10,019 bases of DNA, taken from contig VYCX01000544.1 of assembly GCA_009843725.1 (NCBI GenBank), positions 1 to 10,019 of the forward strand, given 5' to 3'. A model generated the notes under the pieces. That model ran no database searches, was not told the DNA's origin, and saw only the letters and a program-made list of their open reading frames with translations. Origin of the DNA: Boseongicola sp. SB0675_bin_26. Lineage in GTDB: Bacteria > Pseudomonadota > Alphaproteobacteria > Rhodobacterales > Rhodobacteraceae. Shown here piece by piece: positions 1 through 7,026 of the stretch (the first letter of the stretch is position 1; every line of letters starts with the position of its first letter). Both the position numbers and the translations under genes were made by a program.

Positions 1-721
1 CGTCAAGCATCTCGTCGAAATGGCGCACGAGGACGCTTGGGGCGAGGACTTCCTCTTTGGCGTCGAAACCTACAATGTCGGCGTGCCGTTCTTCGCTACC
101 TATCTTGCCACTTCTGCGCCACCGGTCTTTGAAACCCGGCGCGGGCCGCGCAGCGCCGTTTCGGCCGGCTATGCCGGCTGGATCGAGGATCTCGTGCAGT
201 CCGGTCGCGACATCTATGACGGCAGGTTATCTGACAAGGTTGCTTGGCTGCTGGTGGCGACGCCGACGCTCGTGGATCCAGGCCGTGCGCCGGACGGGCA
301 TCATACCGTCAAGCTGCTCACGCACGTGGTCCATGACCTTCCGGACATTGGACCGTCCGGCTGGGAGGCATGCAAGGAGGCTTTCGCCGGGCGCCTGATC
401 GAAACGGTACGGCGGTTTTGCCCAGGGTTCACCGACGACGCGATTCTTGCCCGAGTGACCAAGTCGCCCGTGGACATCGAGGCGTCGAATCCGCACATGA
501 TTAAGGGAGCGCCCCATGGCGGTGACCGGTCTGTCAGCTTTGCCGGAGAGCAGCGCCCCGCCCCGGGATGGGCACAGCACCGAATGCCGATACCGGGGCT
601 GTACCAGACCGGTGGAACGACCCATCCGGGAGGCTCGATCACCGGCTATCCAGGGCGGAATGCGGCAATGGTTGTGCTGCAGGACCTCGGCGAGGACCTG
701 TCCGGGATCATGGAAGCCTGA
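1..721 (+). CDS. Phytoene-desaturase-like FAD-dependent oxidoreductase, C-terminal part (5' partial)
   Basis: The reading frame is open from base 2, so the true start lies outside the window; the ATG at 20 is internal. About 239 residues are visible. The end carries the C-terminal FAD-binding signature of the phytoene desaturase / PYROXD2-like NAD(P)/FAD oxidoreductases: from 596 it reads GLYQTGGTTHPGGSITG followed by YPGRNAA, where a Gly-rich loop and a GRNAA helix close over the flavin. An upstream stretch (MIKGAPHGGD, about 497-526) fits the conserved segment that precedes it in this family. These enzymes oxidise or isomerise C-C or C-N bonds in hydrophobic or amine substrates; the substrate cannot be told from the C-terminal half. 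It runs convergently with the next gene, so it is probably a separate transcription unit. The family call is fairly firm; the specific function is unknown. Confidence 0.82.
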   Translation, partial: VKHLVEMAHEDAWGEDFLFGVETYNVGVPFFATYLATSAPPVFETRRGPRSAVSAGYAGWIEDLVQSGRDIYDGRLSDKVAWLLVATPTLVDPGRAPDGHHTVKLLTHVVHDLPDIGPSGWEACKEAFAGRLIETVRRFCPGFTDDAILARVTKSPVDIEASNPHMIKGAPHGGDRSVSFAGEQRPAPGWAQHRMPIPGLYQTGGTTHPGGSITGYPGRNAAMVVLQDLGEDLSGIMEA

Positions 722-731
722 AGCGTGCGTT

Positions 732-761
732 CCCCCCGCCTGGCCGCGGGCAGGCGCGGGG
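732..761. terminator. Possible bidirectional terminator hairpin between convergent genes
   Basis: In the 72-bp gap between two convergent genes, bases 732-742 can pair with 751-761. That gives 10 of 11 pairs, with one C-C mismatch at 736/757, and an 8-nt loop. Position and symmetry fit a shared terminator. No T-run follows on either strand, so intrinsic termination is uncertain. Confidence 0.35.
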
Positions 762-793
762 TCGGCCCCTTCGGAACCGAATCGCGGGCACGC

Positions 794-1948
794 TCAATGC
801 GCCTGGTCGGTCGACAGCTTGCGTTCGAGCCACCGGAAGGCGGCTGGTCCCCATTCCGTCTGGTGTTCGAACGCACAGTGGCCTGAACCCTTGTAGACCT
901 TGGCGCTGCGTGTGCCCACGGGTCCGCTTTCGAGCATGTAGTGGATATTGCCGACGGGCGCGAGATGATCGTTGTCGCCATTGATCATCAGGACCGGCAT
1001 GTTGATCCTCTCGACGAGACCAAGAGAGGACAAGGACCAGCCGGCGAAGATTTCCCTTTCCTTTTCGACCGACCATGTCGGGAAGGAAGGCGGGCCGTCG
1101 GGCGGGCCGAAGCGATGGTTCGAGCGACGGTTTCGTGCGGCGGCAATCGTGGCCATCTCATGCTCGGACATTTCATAGCCGAACGGGTGACCGGCTATGG
1201 CGACCACTGCCTTGACTCTTTCCGGCACCGTGCCTGCAAGCTGCATGACGGAATAGCCGCCTCGGCTGATCCCGAAGGCCCCGATGCGGGTCTGGTCGAC
1301 TTCAGGGCGCGCCATCAGCGCATCAATGGCTGCGACCCAGGCCTTGACCGAACCAGGCTCCCATGGAAAGGGATTCTCCCCTGTGCCGGGCGCATCCATC
1401 ACGAGGGACGCGAGCCCGGCTTCCAGCGCCAGTTCCGCCGCCCATCCACGGTCTTCCTTGAAGACGTCCGCACCGCACATGATCAGTACGGCGGGCGCGG
1501 GCGAATCAGAACTTGGCGCCCGAAAATGGGCGCGGAAGCCCTTTCCTTCGCAAACGATATCCAAGGATTCCATTGGCGGGTCCAGATGGGAACTGGCCTT
1601 GCGATAGGCACGTGCGCAATCAGCGCTGATTTCGGCCTTGAGGGGTGAAATCTCGGCCGGGAAGCGGCCGATGGCGTAGTAGGTTTTTGCCAACAGAAAC
1701 TGATGCTTGGCGGCTTCGACCGCACCCTGGGCTTCCAGGCGATCACCCGCGGCCTCGTGCCTTGCACCGGCCTCGCGCCAGACCGGAACCCACTTGTCCT
1801 CGGTCGTTCCCCCGAGCGTGGCGACGATGTCCTCGAGTTCCTCGATGTCGTCAATCATTGACAGCCAACGGCGGTAGAATCCCCCACGAGCCACGATGAA
1901 GGGATCCTCTCCGGGCAGGCGCTCAAGGTCACTCATGGATTTTGCCAT
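794..1948 (-). CDS. Alpha/beta hydrolase with N-terminal helical cap (FrsA / 2,6-dihydropseudooxynicotine hydrolase-like)
   Basis: The predicted cytoplasmic protein is 384 aa. Residues 1-120 are mostly helical (runs rich in Ala, Glu and Arg at about 55-118) and form a cap of the kind seen in FrsA/DUF1100 proteins and 2,6-dihydropseudooxynicotine hydrolase. The alpha/beta hydrolase core follows: oxyanion-side strand PAVLIMCG (152-159), DAPGTGEN (185-192), nucleophile elbow G-I-S228-R-G, probable acid Asp327 in GDNDHLAP, and catalytic His357 in GSGHCAF, so the triad is complete. The family includes esterases and C-C bond hydrolases; the sequence does not say which applies here. The start at 1948 is chosen because the family-like sequence begins there and a weak GGA lies 8 nt upstream. 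The same frame stays open back to 2119, but that stretch is low-quality sequence crossing the divergent promoter region. It is transcribed away from the ABC operon and probably shares its regulator. Confidence 0.85.
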   Translation of the reverse strand: MAKSMSDLERLPGEDPFIVARGGFYRRWLSMIDDIEELEDIVATLGGTTEDKWVPVWREAGARHEAAGDRLEAQGAVEAAKHQFLLAKTYYAIGRFPAEISPLKAEISADCARAYRKASSHLDPPMESLDIVCEGKGFRAHFRAPSSDSPAPAVLIMCGADVFKEDRGWAAELALEAGLASLVMDAPGTGENPFPWEPGSVKAWVAAIDALMARPEVDQTRIGAFGISRGGYSVMQLAGTVPERVKAVVAIAGHPFGYEMSEHEMATIAAARNRRSNHRFGPPDGPPSFPTWSVEKEREIFAGWSLSSLGLVERINMPVLMINGDNDHLAPVGNIHYMLESGPVGTRSAKVYKGSGHCAFEHQTEWGPAAFRWLERKLSTDQAH

Positions 1949-1989
1949 TGGGATCAGTCCGTTATGTCGCCGGGCGTTCAAGTGAAAAG

Positions 1990-1995
1990 ATTGTA
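1990..1995 (-). promoter_or_regulatory. Possible -10 box for the minus-strand hydrolase
   Basis: Read on the minus strand these bases are TACAAT, five of six matches to TATAAT, about 40 nt upstream of the hydrolase start at 1948. The -35 position at 17-nt spacing (2013-2018, TAGCGT on the minus strand) is poor, so an activator or an atypical promoter would be needed. Confidence 0.3.
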
Positions 1996-2022
1996 GACAG
2001 AAAGCTCGCGCCACGCTACTTT
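1994..2022 (+). promoter_or_regulatory. Possible promoter for the ABC transporter operon
   Basis: TAGACA at 1994-1999 (5 of 6 to TTGACA), a 17-nt spacer, then TACTTT at 2017-2022 (3 of 6 to TATAAT). Transcription would start near 2029, inside the candidate operator at 2027-2040, the arrangement expected for simple repression. The weak -10 keeps confidence low. Confidence 0.35.
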
Positions 2023-2026
2023 TTTC

Positions 2027-2040
2027 CGCAAACGATTGCA
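2027..2040. promoter_or_regulatory. Candidate LacI-family operator
   Basis: The 14-bp site CGCAAACGATTGCA is an imperfect palindrome around a central CG (2033-2034). Half-sites are CGCAAAC and, on the other strand, TGCAATC, agreeing at 5 of 7 positions. LacI/GalR-family regulators typically bind such sites with a central CpG and GCAA/TTGC arms. It lies in the divergent intergenic region, near the predicted transcription start of the ABC operon and upstream of the minus-strand hydrolase, so one repressor could control both directions. No LacI-family gene is in the window. Confidence 0.5.
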
Positions 2041-2117
2041 CAACCTGGATTTGCAGCAGTCTCCAAGGATCCGGGAGGTGCACGGAATCCAGTCGCAATG
2101 ACAGTCGGGAGGAAGAC

Positions 2118-3776
2118 ATGACGACATTCAGATGGCGCAGCGGCCTTCAGGCCGGGTTTGCAGTTTTGGCAATTGCACTTGCCGGACCGCTCGCGGCCAC
2201 CGCCCAGGTGAAGAACCCGGGGCTGCTGGTTCACGCAGCCGATGACGAGCCGACAACGCTTGACCCCGCGCAGGTGGAGCCGGGCGAAGGGGGCGAAACG
2301 GTGATTCTGCAGGTATATGACCGGCTTCTGGATACCGGGCCTGCGAGTCCTGACCTGATCCCGTCATTGGCGGTCGAGGTGCCCAGCCTGGAGAACGGCG
2401 GCATCTCGGGTGACGGAATGATCTACACCTTCAAGCTGCGCGGAGGCGTGACGTTCCACGACGGCACGGCATTCACCGCTGACGACGTGAAATACTCCTG
2501 GGACCGGGCCATGACCATGGACCTGCCAGAGGGCAATGCCGGCGCACTGTCCGACGTGGTCGTGTCGACCGAGGTGATCGACGAAATGACTTTCCGCGCG
2601 ACGCTTTCCGAACCGTCGGCAAGCTTCCTCAATTCGACCGTCGTCGCCATGGTGGCGTCGATCGTCAGCCAGGACGCCGTGGAAGCCAATGGCGGGGTCG
2701 AGGCTGGCGCGCCGAACGCATTCATGGCGGGCAACATGGTCGGGACCGGGCCGTACAAGTTCGTGGCCTGGAACAGGAACGAGAACATCCAGCTTGAGGT
2801 CAACGATGACTACTGGGGCGAAAGCGCCAAGCTTGATGTCCGGATCGAGATCGGCGGCGACCCGGATGTCCGGGTGCTGGGGCTGCGCGCAGGCGAGTTC
2901 GACACCATCGAGACCGATCCGTCCTTCATCGCCGATCTCGAAGGCGCGGATGGCGTGACCATCTTTACGGGCGGGCTGCTTCTTGAACCGCTCCATATCG
3001 GCTTCAACCTCAACATCCCCGAAGGCTCCTTGCCTTCGGACGATACGATCCCTGTCGATTTCTTCCATGACCCGCGCATTCGCCAGGCATTCAACCATGC
3101 GTTCGACTACGAGGCGTTCCTCAATGGCCCGCTGGCAGGCTACGGTGCGTTCAATCCGCACTACACGCCCATCGGCGTCTTCGGGCATGATCCGAATGCA
3201 CCGGTCTATTCCAGTCAGAACTACGCGGAAGCGGAACGCCTGTTCCGTGAGGCCGGCGTCTGGGACGAAGGCTTCTCGGTTTCGGTCATTACCGAAGAGG
3301 GCAACCTCTTCGCGCTGATGTGCCTGGTGCTGAAGGATTCCATCGAGAGGCTCAATCCGAAGTTTCGCATCAACGTGCTGGCGGTGGCCGAGTCGGTCTT
3401 TGACGACGCCCATGCCCAGAATCCGCTTGAATACGCGATGTGGGCCAAGAACGCGGACCCGGCGGCCGACCCGAACTTCTACATGCAGGCCTATCAGCAT
3501 CCGGACGGCGAGTGGGGCGAGGTTCACGGATTTGCCAAGGGCTACAGGGATGCGGAAAGGGTCGCGAGCCTCATTGACCAGGCAGCGGTCGAGCTTGATC
3601 CGGCCAAGCGCGCAACGCTCTACAGCGAGTTGCAGGCGATGCTCTACGAGGATCCCATGTGGCTCATTGGCGCGCAGGAAGGCATCGTGATGGCGCATCG
3701 CGACTGGCTGAAGGGCTTTGCAACGCAGCCCCTGTGGCCACGCCCGAGCCTGAAATTCGCGCTCTTTGACAAGTGA
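2118..3776 (+). CDS. ABC transporter periplasmic substrate-binding protein, family 5 (DppA/OppA-like)
   Basis: The protein is 552 aa, normal for family-5 binding proteins. The N-terminus is a Sec signal peptide: basic MTTFRWR, hydrophobic core at about 12-24, likely cleavage after Ala-Thr-Ala at 27-29. There is no lipobox Cys, so the mature protein should be soluble in the periplasm. Family hallmarks are the early EPTTLDPA segment (44-51), YTFKLRGGVTFHDG plus TADDVKYSWDR (103-130) and the TGPYKF motif (210-215). These proteins deliver peptides, opines, oligosaccharides, nickel or other solutes to the permease pair; the ligand cannot be read from sequence. The start is well supported by GGAGG at 2108-2112, 5 nt before the ATG. 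It is the first gene of the importer operon and faces away from the hydrolase across a regulated intergenic region. Confidence 0.95.
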   Translation: MTTFRWRSGLQAGFAVLAIALAGPLAATAQVKNPGLLVHAADDEPTTLDPAQVEPGEGGETVILQVYDRLLDTGPASPDLIPSLAVEVPSLENGGISGDGMIYTFKLRGGVTFHDGTAFTADDVKYSWDRAMTMDLPEGNAGALSDVVVSTEVIDEMTFRATLSEPSASFLNSTVVAMVASIVSQDAVEANGGVEAGAPNAFMAGNMVGTGPYKFVAWNRNENIQLEVNDDYWGESAKLDVRIEIGGDPDVRVLGLRAGEFDTIETDPSFIADLEGADGVTIFTGGLLLEPLHIGFNLNIPEGSLPSDDTIPVDFFHDPRIRQAFNHAFDYEAFLNGPLAGYGAFNPHYTPIGVFGHDPNAPVYSSQNYAEAERLFREAGVWDEGFSVSVITEEGNLFALMCLVLKDSIERLNPKFRINVLAVAESVFDDAHAQNPLEYAMWAKNADPAADPNFYMQAYQHPDGEWGEVHGFAKGYRDAERVASLIDQAAVELDPAKRATLYSELQAMLYEDPMWLIGAQEGIVMAHRDWLKGFATQPLWPRPSLKFALFDK

Positions 3777-3799
3777 GCCCCAGTATGTCCTGACACCCG

Positions 3800-3823
3800 A
3801 ACGGGCCCGTTCGCGGGCCCGTT
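3800..3823 (+). terminator. Strong intercistronic hairpin after the binding-protein gene
   Basis: Bases 3800-3809 and 3814-3823 form a perfect 10-bp stem, AACGGGCCCG with its complement, around a TTCG loop. Only three Ts follow the G-C part of the stem, so it may be a leaky terminator or an mRNA 3'-end stabiliser. Such hairpins between a binding-protein gene and its permease genes usually keep binding-protein mRNA more abundant than the rest of the operon. Confidence 0.6.
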
Positions 3824-3829
3824 TGCAAT

Positions 3830-3834
3830 GAGGT
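3830..3834 (+). promoter_or_regulatory. Ribosome binding site selecting a TTG start
   Basis: GAGGT lies 6 nt before the TTG at 3841 and decides the permease start. The nearby ATG at 3828 is in another frame and overlaps the Shine-Dalgarno itself, so it cannot be the permease start. Confidence 0.7.
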
Positions 3835-3840
3835 CGCCAA

Positions 3841-4854
3841 TTGCATCTTCGCGACTACATCCTACGCCGCCTGATGGTCCTGCCCGTTCTCGTCATCGGC
3901 GTGTCCATCGTGGTCTTCACGTTGACCCGCGTCGGCGGCTCCCCCATCGGGATCTACCTCAGTCACGAGATGACGCCGGACGAGGTCGCCGAGATCGAGG
4001 CGCGTTTCAACTTGGACAAGCCCGTCTGGGTCCAGTACATCTACTGGATCCGGGGCATAGCCATGGGCGACTTCGGATGGTCGGGCGTCGCCGCCGCTCC
4101 GGTTGCGGACGTCTTTCCCCTGAAGCTCGCTGCAACGATGGAGCTTGCCTTTGCCTCGGGGCTGGTTGCGCTGTTCCTAGGTATCGCGCTTGGCACATAT
4201 GCCGGGGCGCGCCGGAACCGGCTGCCTGACCACGTGACCCGGATCGTGGCCGTGAGCGGGGCGAGCCTGCCGCAGTTCTGGTTTGGAATCCTTCTTCTGA
4301 TCATATTCTGGGCGGAGATCGGCATCGCGCCAATCGGGCGAAGCGACGCGACGATCTTTGCGTCCATTGCCCACCCTACGGGGCTTTATACCGTTGACGC
4401 GATTCTTGCAGGCAGCCCGTCCGCGTTCTGGGACGCGATCTGGCACCTTGTCCTGCCGTCGGTCACGCTGGGCTACGGAGCGACTGCGATAATTGCGCGA
4501 ATGATGCGCTCGGCGCTGGTAGAGGAATTGCAGCAGGACTATGTCGACGCAGCCCGCGCGAAGGGACTCGCCGAGCGGATCGTCCTGAAGCGGCATGCTC
4601 GACGAAACGCCCTGGTGCCGACGGTGACGGTAATCGGCCTGACCTTCGGATTCCTGCTGCAGGGCACCATCACGGTCGAGATCATCTTCCGATGGCCGGG
4701 TCTTGGCCGATGGATGGCGGATTCGGTCCTGAGGGGTGACCAGGCGACGTTGATGACCTACGTGCTTTTTACCTCCGTCCTCTTCCTGGTGGTGAACCTC
4801 ATCGTCGATCTGGTCTACGCAAACCTTGATCGCCGGGTGACGTTGGGCAAGTGA
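3841..4854 (+). CDS. ABC transporter permease, DppB/OppB-like
   Basis: An inner-membrane permease of 337 aa, the usual length for the DppB family. It starts at TTG, giving the typical family N-terminus (HLRDYILRRL, then a hydrophobic segment at 11-29). Further likely membrane segments lie near 99-121, 133-158, 200-219, 257-279 and 303-326, six in all. A long periplasmic loop (30-98) contains the family-typical FNLDKPVWVQY-WI-GDFGWS stretch. The cytoplasmic EAA coupling loop that contacts the ATPases is at about 233-260: DYVDAARAKG followed by RHARRNALVP. It pairs with the next gene to form the translocation channel. The stop is 1 nt from the next ATG, so the two are probably translationally coupled. 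Substrate unknown. Confidence 0.94.
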   Translation: MHLRDYILRRLMVLPVLVIGVSIVVFTLTRVGGSPIGIYLSHEMTPDEVAEIEARFNLDKPVWVQYIYWIRGIAMGDFGWSGVAAAPVADVFPLKLAATMELAFASGLVALFLGIALGTYAGARRNRLPDHVTRIVAVSGASLPQFWFGILLLIIFWAEIGIAPIGRSDATIFASIAHPTGLYTVDAILAGSPSAFWDAIWHLVLPSVTLGYGATAIIARMMRSALVEELQQDYVDAARAKGLAERIVLKRHARRNALVPTVTVIGLTFGFLLQGTITVEIIFRWPGLGRWMADSVLRGDQATLMTYVLFTSVLFLVVNLIVDLVYANLDRRVTLGK

Positions 4855-4855
4855 C

Positions 4856-5785
4856 ATGACGGACACATCCCAATCCCGCATTGACGCCGAAGGCATGACA
4901 GCCGACACCGCCTTTCGCGTCCGCATGCGCCGACTGTTCGGGGTGCTGCAGGGCTTGGCCTCGAACCCGGCAACGGTCATCGGACTCGTCATCATCGGCT
5001 TGATGCTTGCCATGGCGATCTTCGCGCCCTGGATCTCGGAGCCGAATTCGCCCGATCCCTACCAGATGCCCCGCGACTGGGGTGCTGTCAGGAAGCCGCC
5101 AGGAACGCCGGGTCATTTGCTCGGAACCACCAACGAGGGTGGCGACGTGCTGTACGGCGTCATCTGGGGAAGCCGTACGTCGCTGCAACTGAGCCTCATG
5201 GTCGTTGGCTCCACGATGATATTCGGCACGATCATCGGTTCGATTGCCGGGCTTGTTGGCGGATGGGTGGACGAGGTGCTGATGCGGATCGTGGACGTGT
5301 TCCTGTCGATTCCGGAACTGATCTTCGCGCTTGCCATTGCCGCCATGCTGGGCCCGTCATTCGGCAACATCATCTTCGCGCTCGCGGTGGTGCTGTGGGT
5401 GAAATACGCGCGCATCATGCGGGCGCAGGTCCTGCAGATCAAGCAGCACGACTTTGTAGATGCCGCCCGCGTGATCGGGGATTCGAAGCTCAACATATAC
5501 CTTCGCGACATTCTCCCGAATGCAGTGACGCCGGTGACGGTGCAGGCGACGCTTGACATGGGCAACGTCGTGCTTATCGGCGCGACGTTGTCCTTCATCG
5601 GCCTTGCGGAGGCGGGCATTGCCGAATGGGGCGTGCTGGTTTCCGAAGGGCAGGCCGGGATCGCGTCGGGCCGGTGGTGGGCATCGACCTTTCCCGGGCT
5701 CATGATCTTCCTCTGGGCACTTTCCTTCAATCTCGTCGGGGACGGTCTTCGCGACGCGCTCGACCCACGGACCGAGGGGCGGTGA
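4856..5785 (+). CDS. ABC transporter permease, DppC/OppC-like
   Basis: The second inner-membrane permease, 309 aa. A cytoplasmic N-terminal tail (1-36) leads into a first membrane segment at about 39-59 (OppC N-terminal region), then a periplasmic loop with the family-typical [20 protein letters not shown] stretch (87-106). Remaining membrane segments are near 108-133, 150-165, 168-183, 230-249 and 278-296. The EAA coupling loop is [10 protein letters not shown] (199-208) followed by [12 protein letters not shown] (216-227). Its ATG follows the previous stop by a single base (TGA-C-ATG). Its own stop overlaps the next start by one base (TGATG), so translation is coupled in both directions. 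It forms a heterodimeric channel with the preceding permease. Confidence 0.94.
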   Translation: MTDTSQSRIDAEGMTADTAFRVRMRRLFGVLQGLASNPATVIGLVIIGLMLAMAIFAPWISEPNSPDPYQMPRDWGAVRKPPGTPGHLLGTTNEGGDVLYGVIWGSRTSLQLSLMVVGSTMIFGTIIGSIAGLVGGWVDEVLMRIVDVFLSIPELIFALAIAAMLGPSFGNIIFALAVVLWVKYARIMRAQVLQIKQHDFVDAARVIGDSKLNIYLRDILPNAVTPVTVQATLDMGNVVLIGATLSFIGLAEAGIAEWGVLVSEGQAGIASGRWWASTFPGLMIFLWALSFNLVGDGLRDALDPRTEGR

Positions 5786-7026
5786 TGCTCGATGCAAAGC
5801 ACGGCGGCGCCACGGTTGCATCGGTTCGCGACCTCAAGGTCCATTTCCAGTCGAAGCGCGGCGTCGTCCACGCGGTCGACGGCGTCAGCTTCGACATCCG
5901 GGATGGCGAGACGCTCGGCCTCGTCGGCGAAACCGGCTGCGGCAAGAGCGTCACCGGCCGTTCCTTCCTCCGTCTTCTGCCGGTGCCGCCCGGCATTCTT
6001 GCTGGCGGCTCGGTCATGTTCAGCGCGCATGAAGTCTGCACGGGCTGCGAGGGCACAGGCTGCGAAACTTGCGAAGGCACGGGGCGAAAGGCAGGTCAGG
6101 ACCGGTCGGTCAATCTGCTCGGAATCCCGTCCGAGGACATGCGCAGGATTCGTGGCGACCGCATCGCGATGATCTTTCAGGATCCGGGCAAGGCGCTCAA
6201 TCCGACGCTCCCGGTCGGCGCGCAGATTGCGGAGGTCTTCCTGCAGCACCGAACGGACGAGCTCATCGCGCTTGCAGGCCTCCCTGCTGACACGGTCGGC
6301 GCTGTCCGACGGTTTGCGTCGCAAAGCCCGCGCCTCGGGGATGGCTGGCTTCTCTCGCTGCCCGGTGCGAGGGCGCAAAGAAGGCGGGTCGAGGAGGCTC
6401 TCGCCACGATGGTGGCAGGTGCGCTGGCCGAAACGCAGGTGCCGAATCCCGCAAAGCTCATGGCCCGATATCCGCACGAGCTCTCGGGCGGCATGCGGCA
6501 GCGGGTGATGATTGCGCAAGCACTGGCTTGCAACCCCGATCTCCTGATCGCGGACGAGCCCACCACCGCGCTGGACGTGACGGTGGAGGCACGAATCCTC
6601 GAGTTGATTCGCAATCTCCAGCAGCGTCGCAAGACCTCCGTTCTCTACATCAGCCATGACCTGTCGCTGGTGCGGCGCATCAGCGACCGGGTGGCGGTGA
6701 TGTACGCGGGCCGAATCGTTGAGATCGGGACGACGACGGAGGTTTTCGCAAACCCCCGCCATCCTTACACTCGCGGCCTGATGGCGGCGGTTCCCGGCGC
6801 GGACACGCCGCGCGGCAGGCTTGCGGCCATTCGCGGCACGGTGCCGGAACTTGTCGATCCGCCTGCCGCCTGCCGCTTCTGCGGGCGTTGTCCTTATGAG
6901 ACCAGCGCCTGCCGCAACAACGACCCGTTTCTGGAGGCGATCACACCGAGCCATCTGGTCGCCTGCTTCATTGATCATCCCGCGCCGTCGGGTGAGCGGC
7001 CAAACTACGGCAGGGTGACCGCATGA
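5785..7026 (+). CDS. ABC transporter ATP-binding protein, DppD-like, with a DnaJ-type Cys motif insertion
   Basis: A cytoplasmic ATPase of 413 aa, clearly longer than the roughly 320-340 aa usual for DppD. All nucleotide-binding motifs are present: Walker A GETGCGKS (48-55), Q-loop Gln132, signature LSGGMRQR (233-240), Walker B LLIADEPT (253-260), D-loop ALD and H-loop His291. The C-terminal oligopeptide-transporter domain has Cys363, 366, 369, 376 and 394, a pattern resembling the iron-sulfur-binding cluster of DppD/OppD proteins plus one extra Cys. Two oddities stand out: a CxxCxGxG pair at 85-100, and a helical subdomain in which Q-loop to signature is about 101 residues, against about 56 in the partner ATPase. 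The start at 5785 overlaps the upstream stop (TGATG) and has GAGGGG at 5774-5779; the frame also extends upstream, but there it overlaps the permease. It should form a heterodimer with the next gene product and energise import. Confidence 0.93.
   Translation: MLDAKHGGATVASVRDLKVHFQSKRGVVHAVDGVSFDIRDGETLGLVGETGCGKSVTGRSFLRLLPVPPGILAGGSVMFSAHEVCTGCEGTGCETCEGTGRKAGQDRSVNLLGIPSEDMRRIRGDRIAMIFQDPGKALNPTLPVGAQIAEVFLQHRTDELIALAGLPADTVGAVRRFASQSPRLGDGWLLSLPGARAQRRRVEEALATMVAGALAETQVPNPAKLMARYPHELSGGMRQRVMIAQALACNPDLLIADEPTTALDVTVEARILELIRNLQQRRKTSVLYISHDLSLVRRISDRVAVMYAGRIVEIGTTTEVFANPRHPYTRGLMAAVPGADTPRGRLAAIRGTVPELVDPPAACRFCGRCPYETSACRNNDPFLEAITPSHLVACFIDHPAPSGERPNYGRVTA
6037..6084 (+). repeat. 24-bp tandem duplication encoding a double CxxCxGxG motif
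   Basis: Two adjacent 24-bp units (6037-6060 and 6061-6084) encode CTGCEGTG and CETCEGTG, residues 85-100 of the first ATPase. The units match at most positions at DNA level and at 6 of 8 residues. The pattern is that of half a DnaJ zinc-finger domain, and the four cysteines (85, 88, 93, 96) could bind one zinc ion. Confidence 0.75.

Noticed and set aside
1990..2015. Possible sigma-54 promoter on the minus strand (GTGGCGCG region)
   Set aside because: The GG element is present, but the GC expected about 10 nt downstream is missing.
1949..2119. 57-residue N-terminal extension of the minus-strand hydrolase
   Set aside because: It would cross the whole divergent control region to the binding-protein start, and the encoded residues do not look like the family.
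2364..3698. Open frame of about 444 codons opposite the binding-protein gene
   Set aside because: It is the complement of a clear family-5 binding protein, with low-complexity His/Arg/Val-rich composition and no domain.
3828..4229. ATG-initiated frame just after the hairpin
   Set aside because: It overlaps the first permease in another frame and encodes Arg/Gly/Pro-rich sequence. The TTG at 3841 with its own ribosome site gives the proper permease N-terminus.
5113..6978. Long open frame on the minus strand, about 621 codons
   Set aside because: It lies wholly opposite the permease and ATPase genes, shows no recognisable domain, and has the Arg/His/Ala-rich composition of antisense frames in GC-rich DNA.
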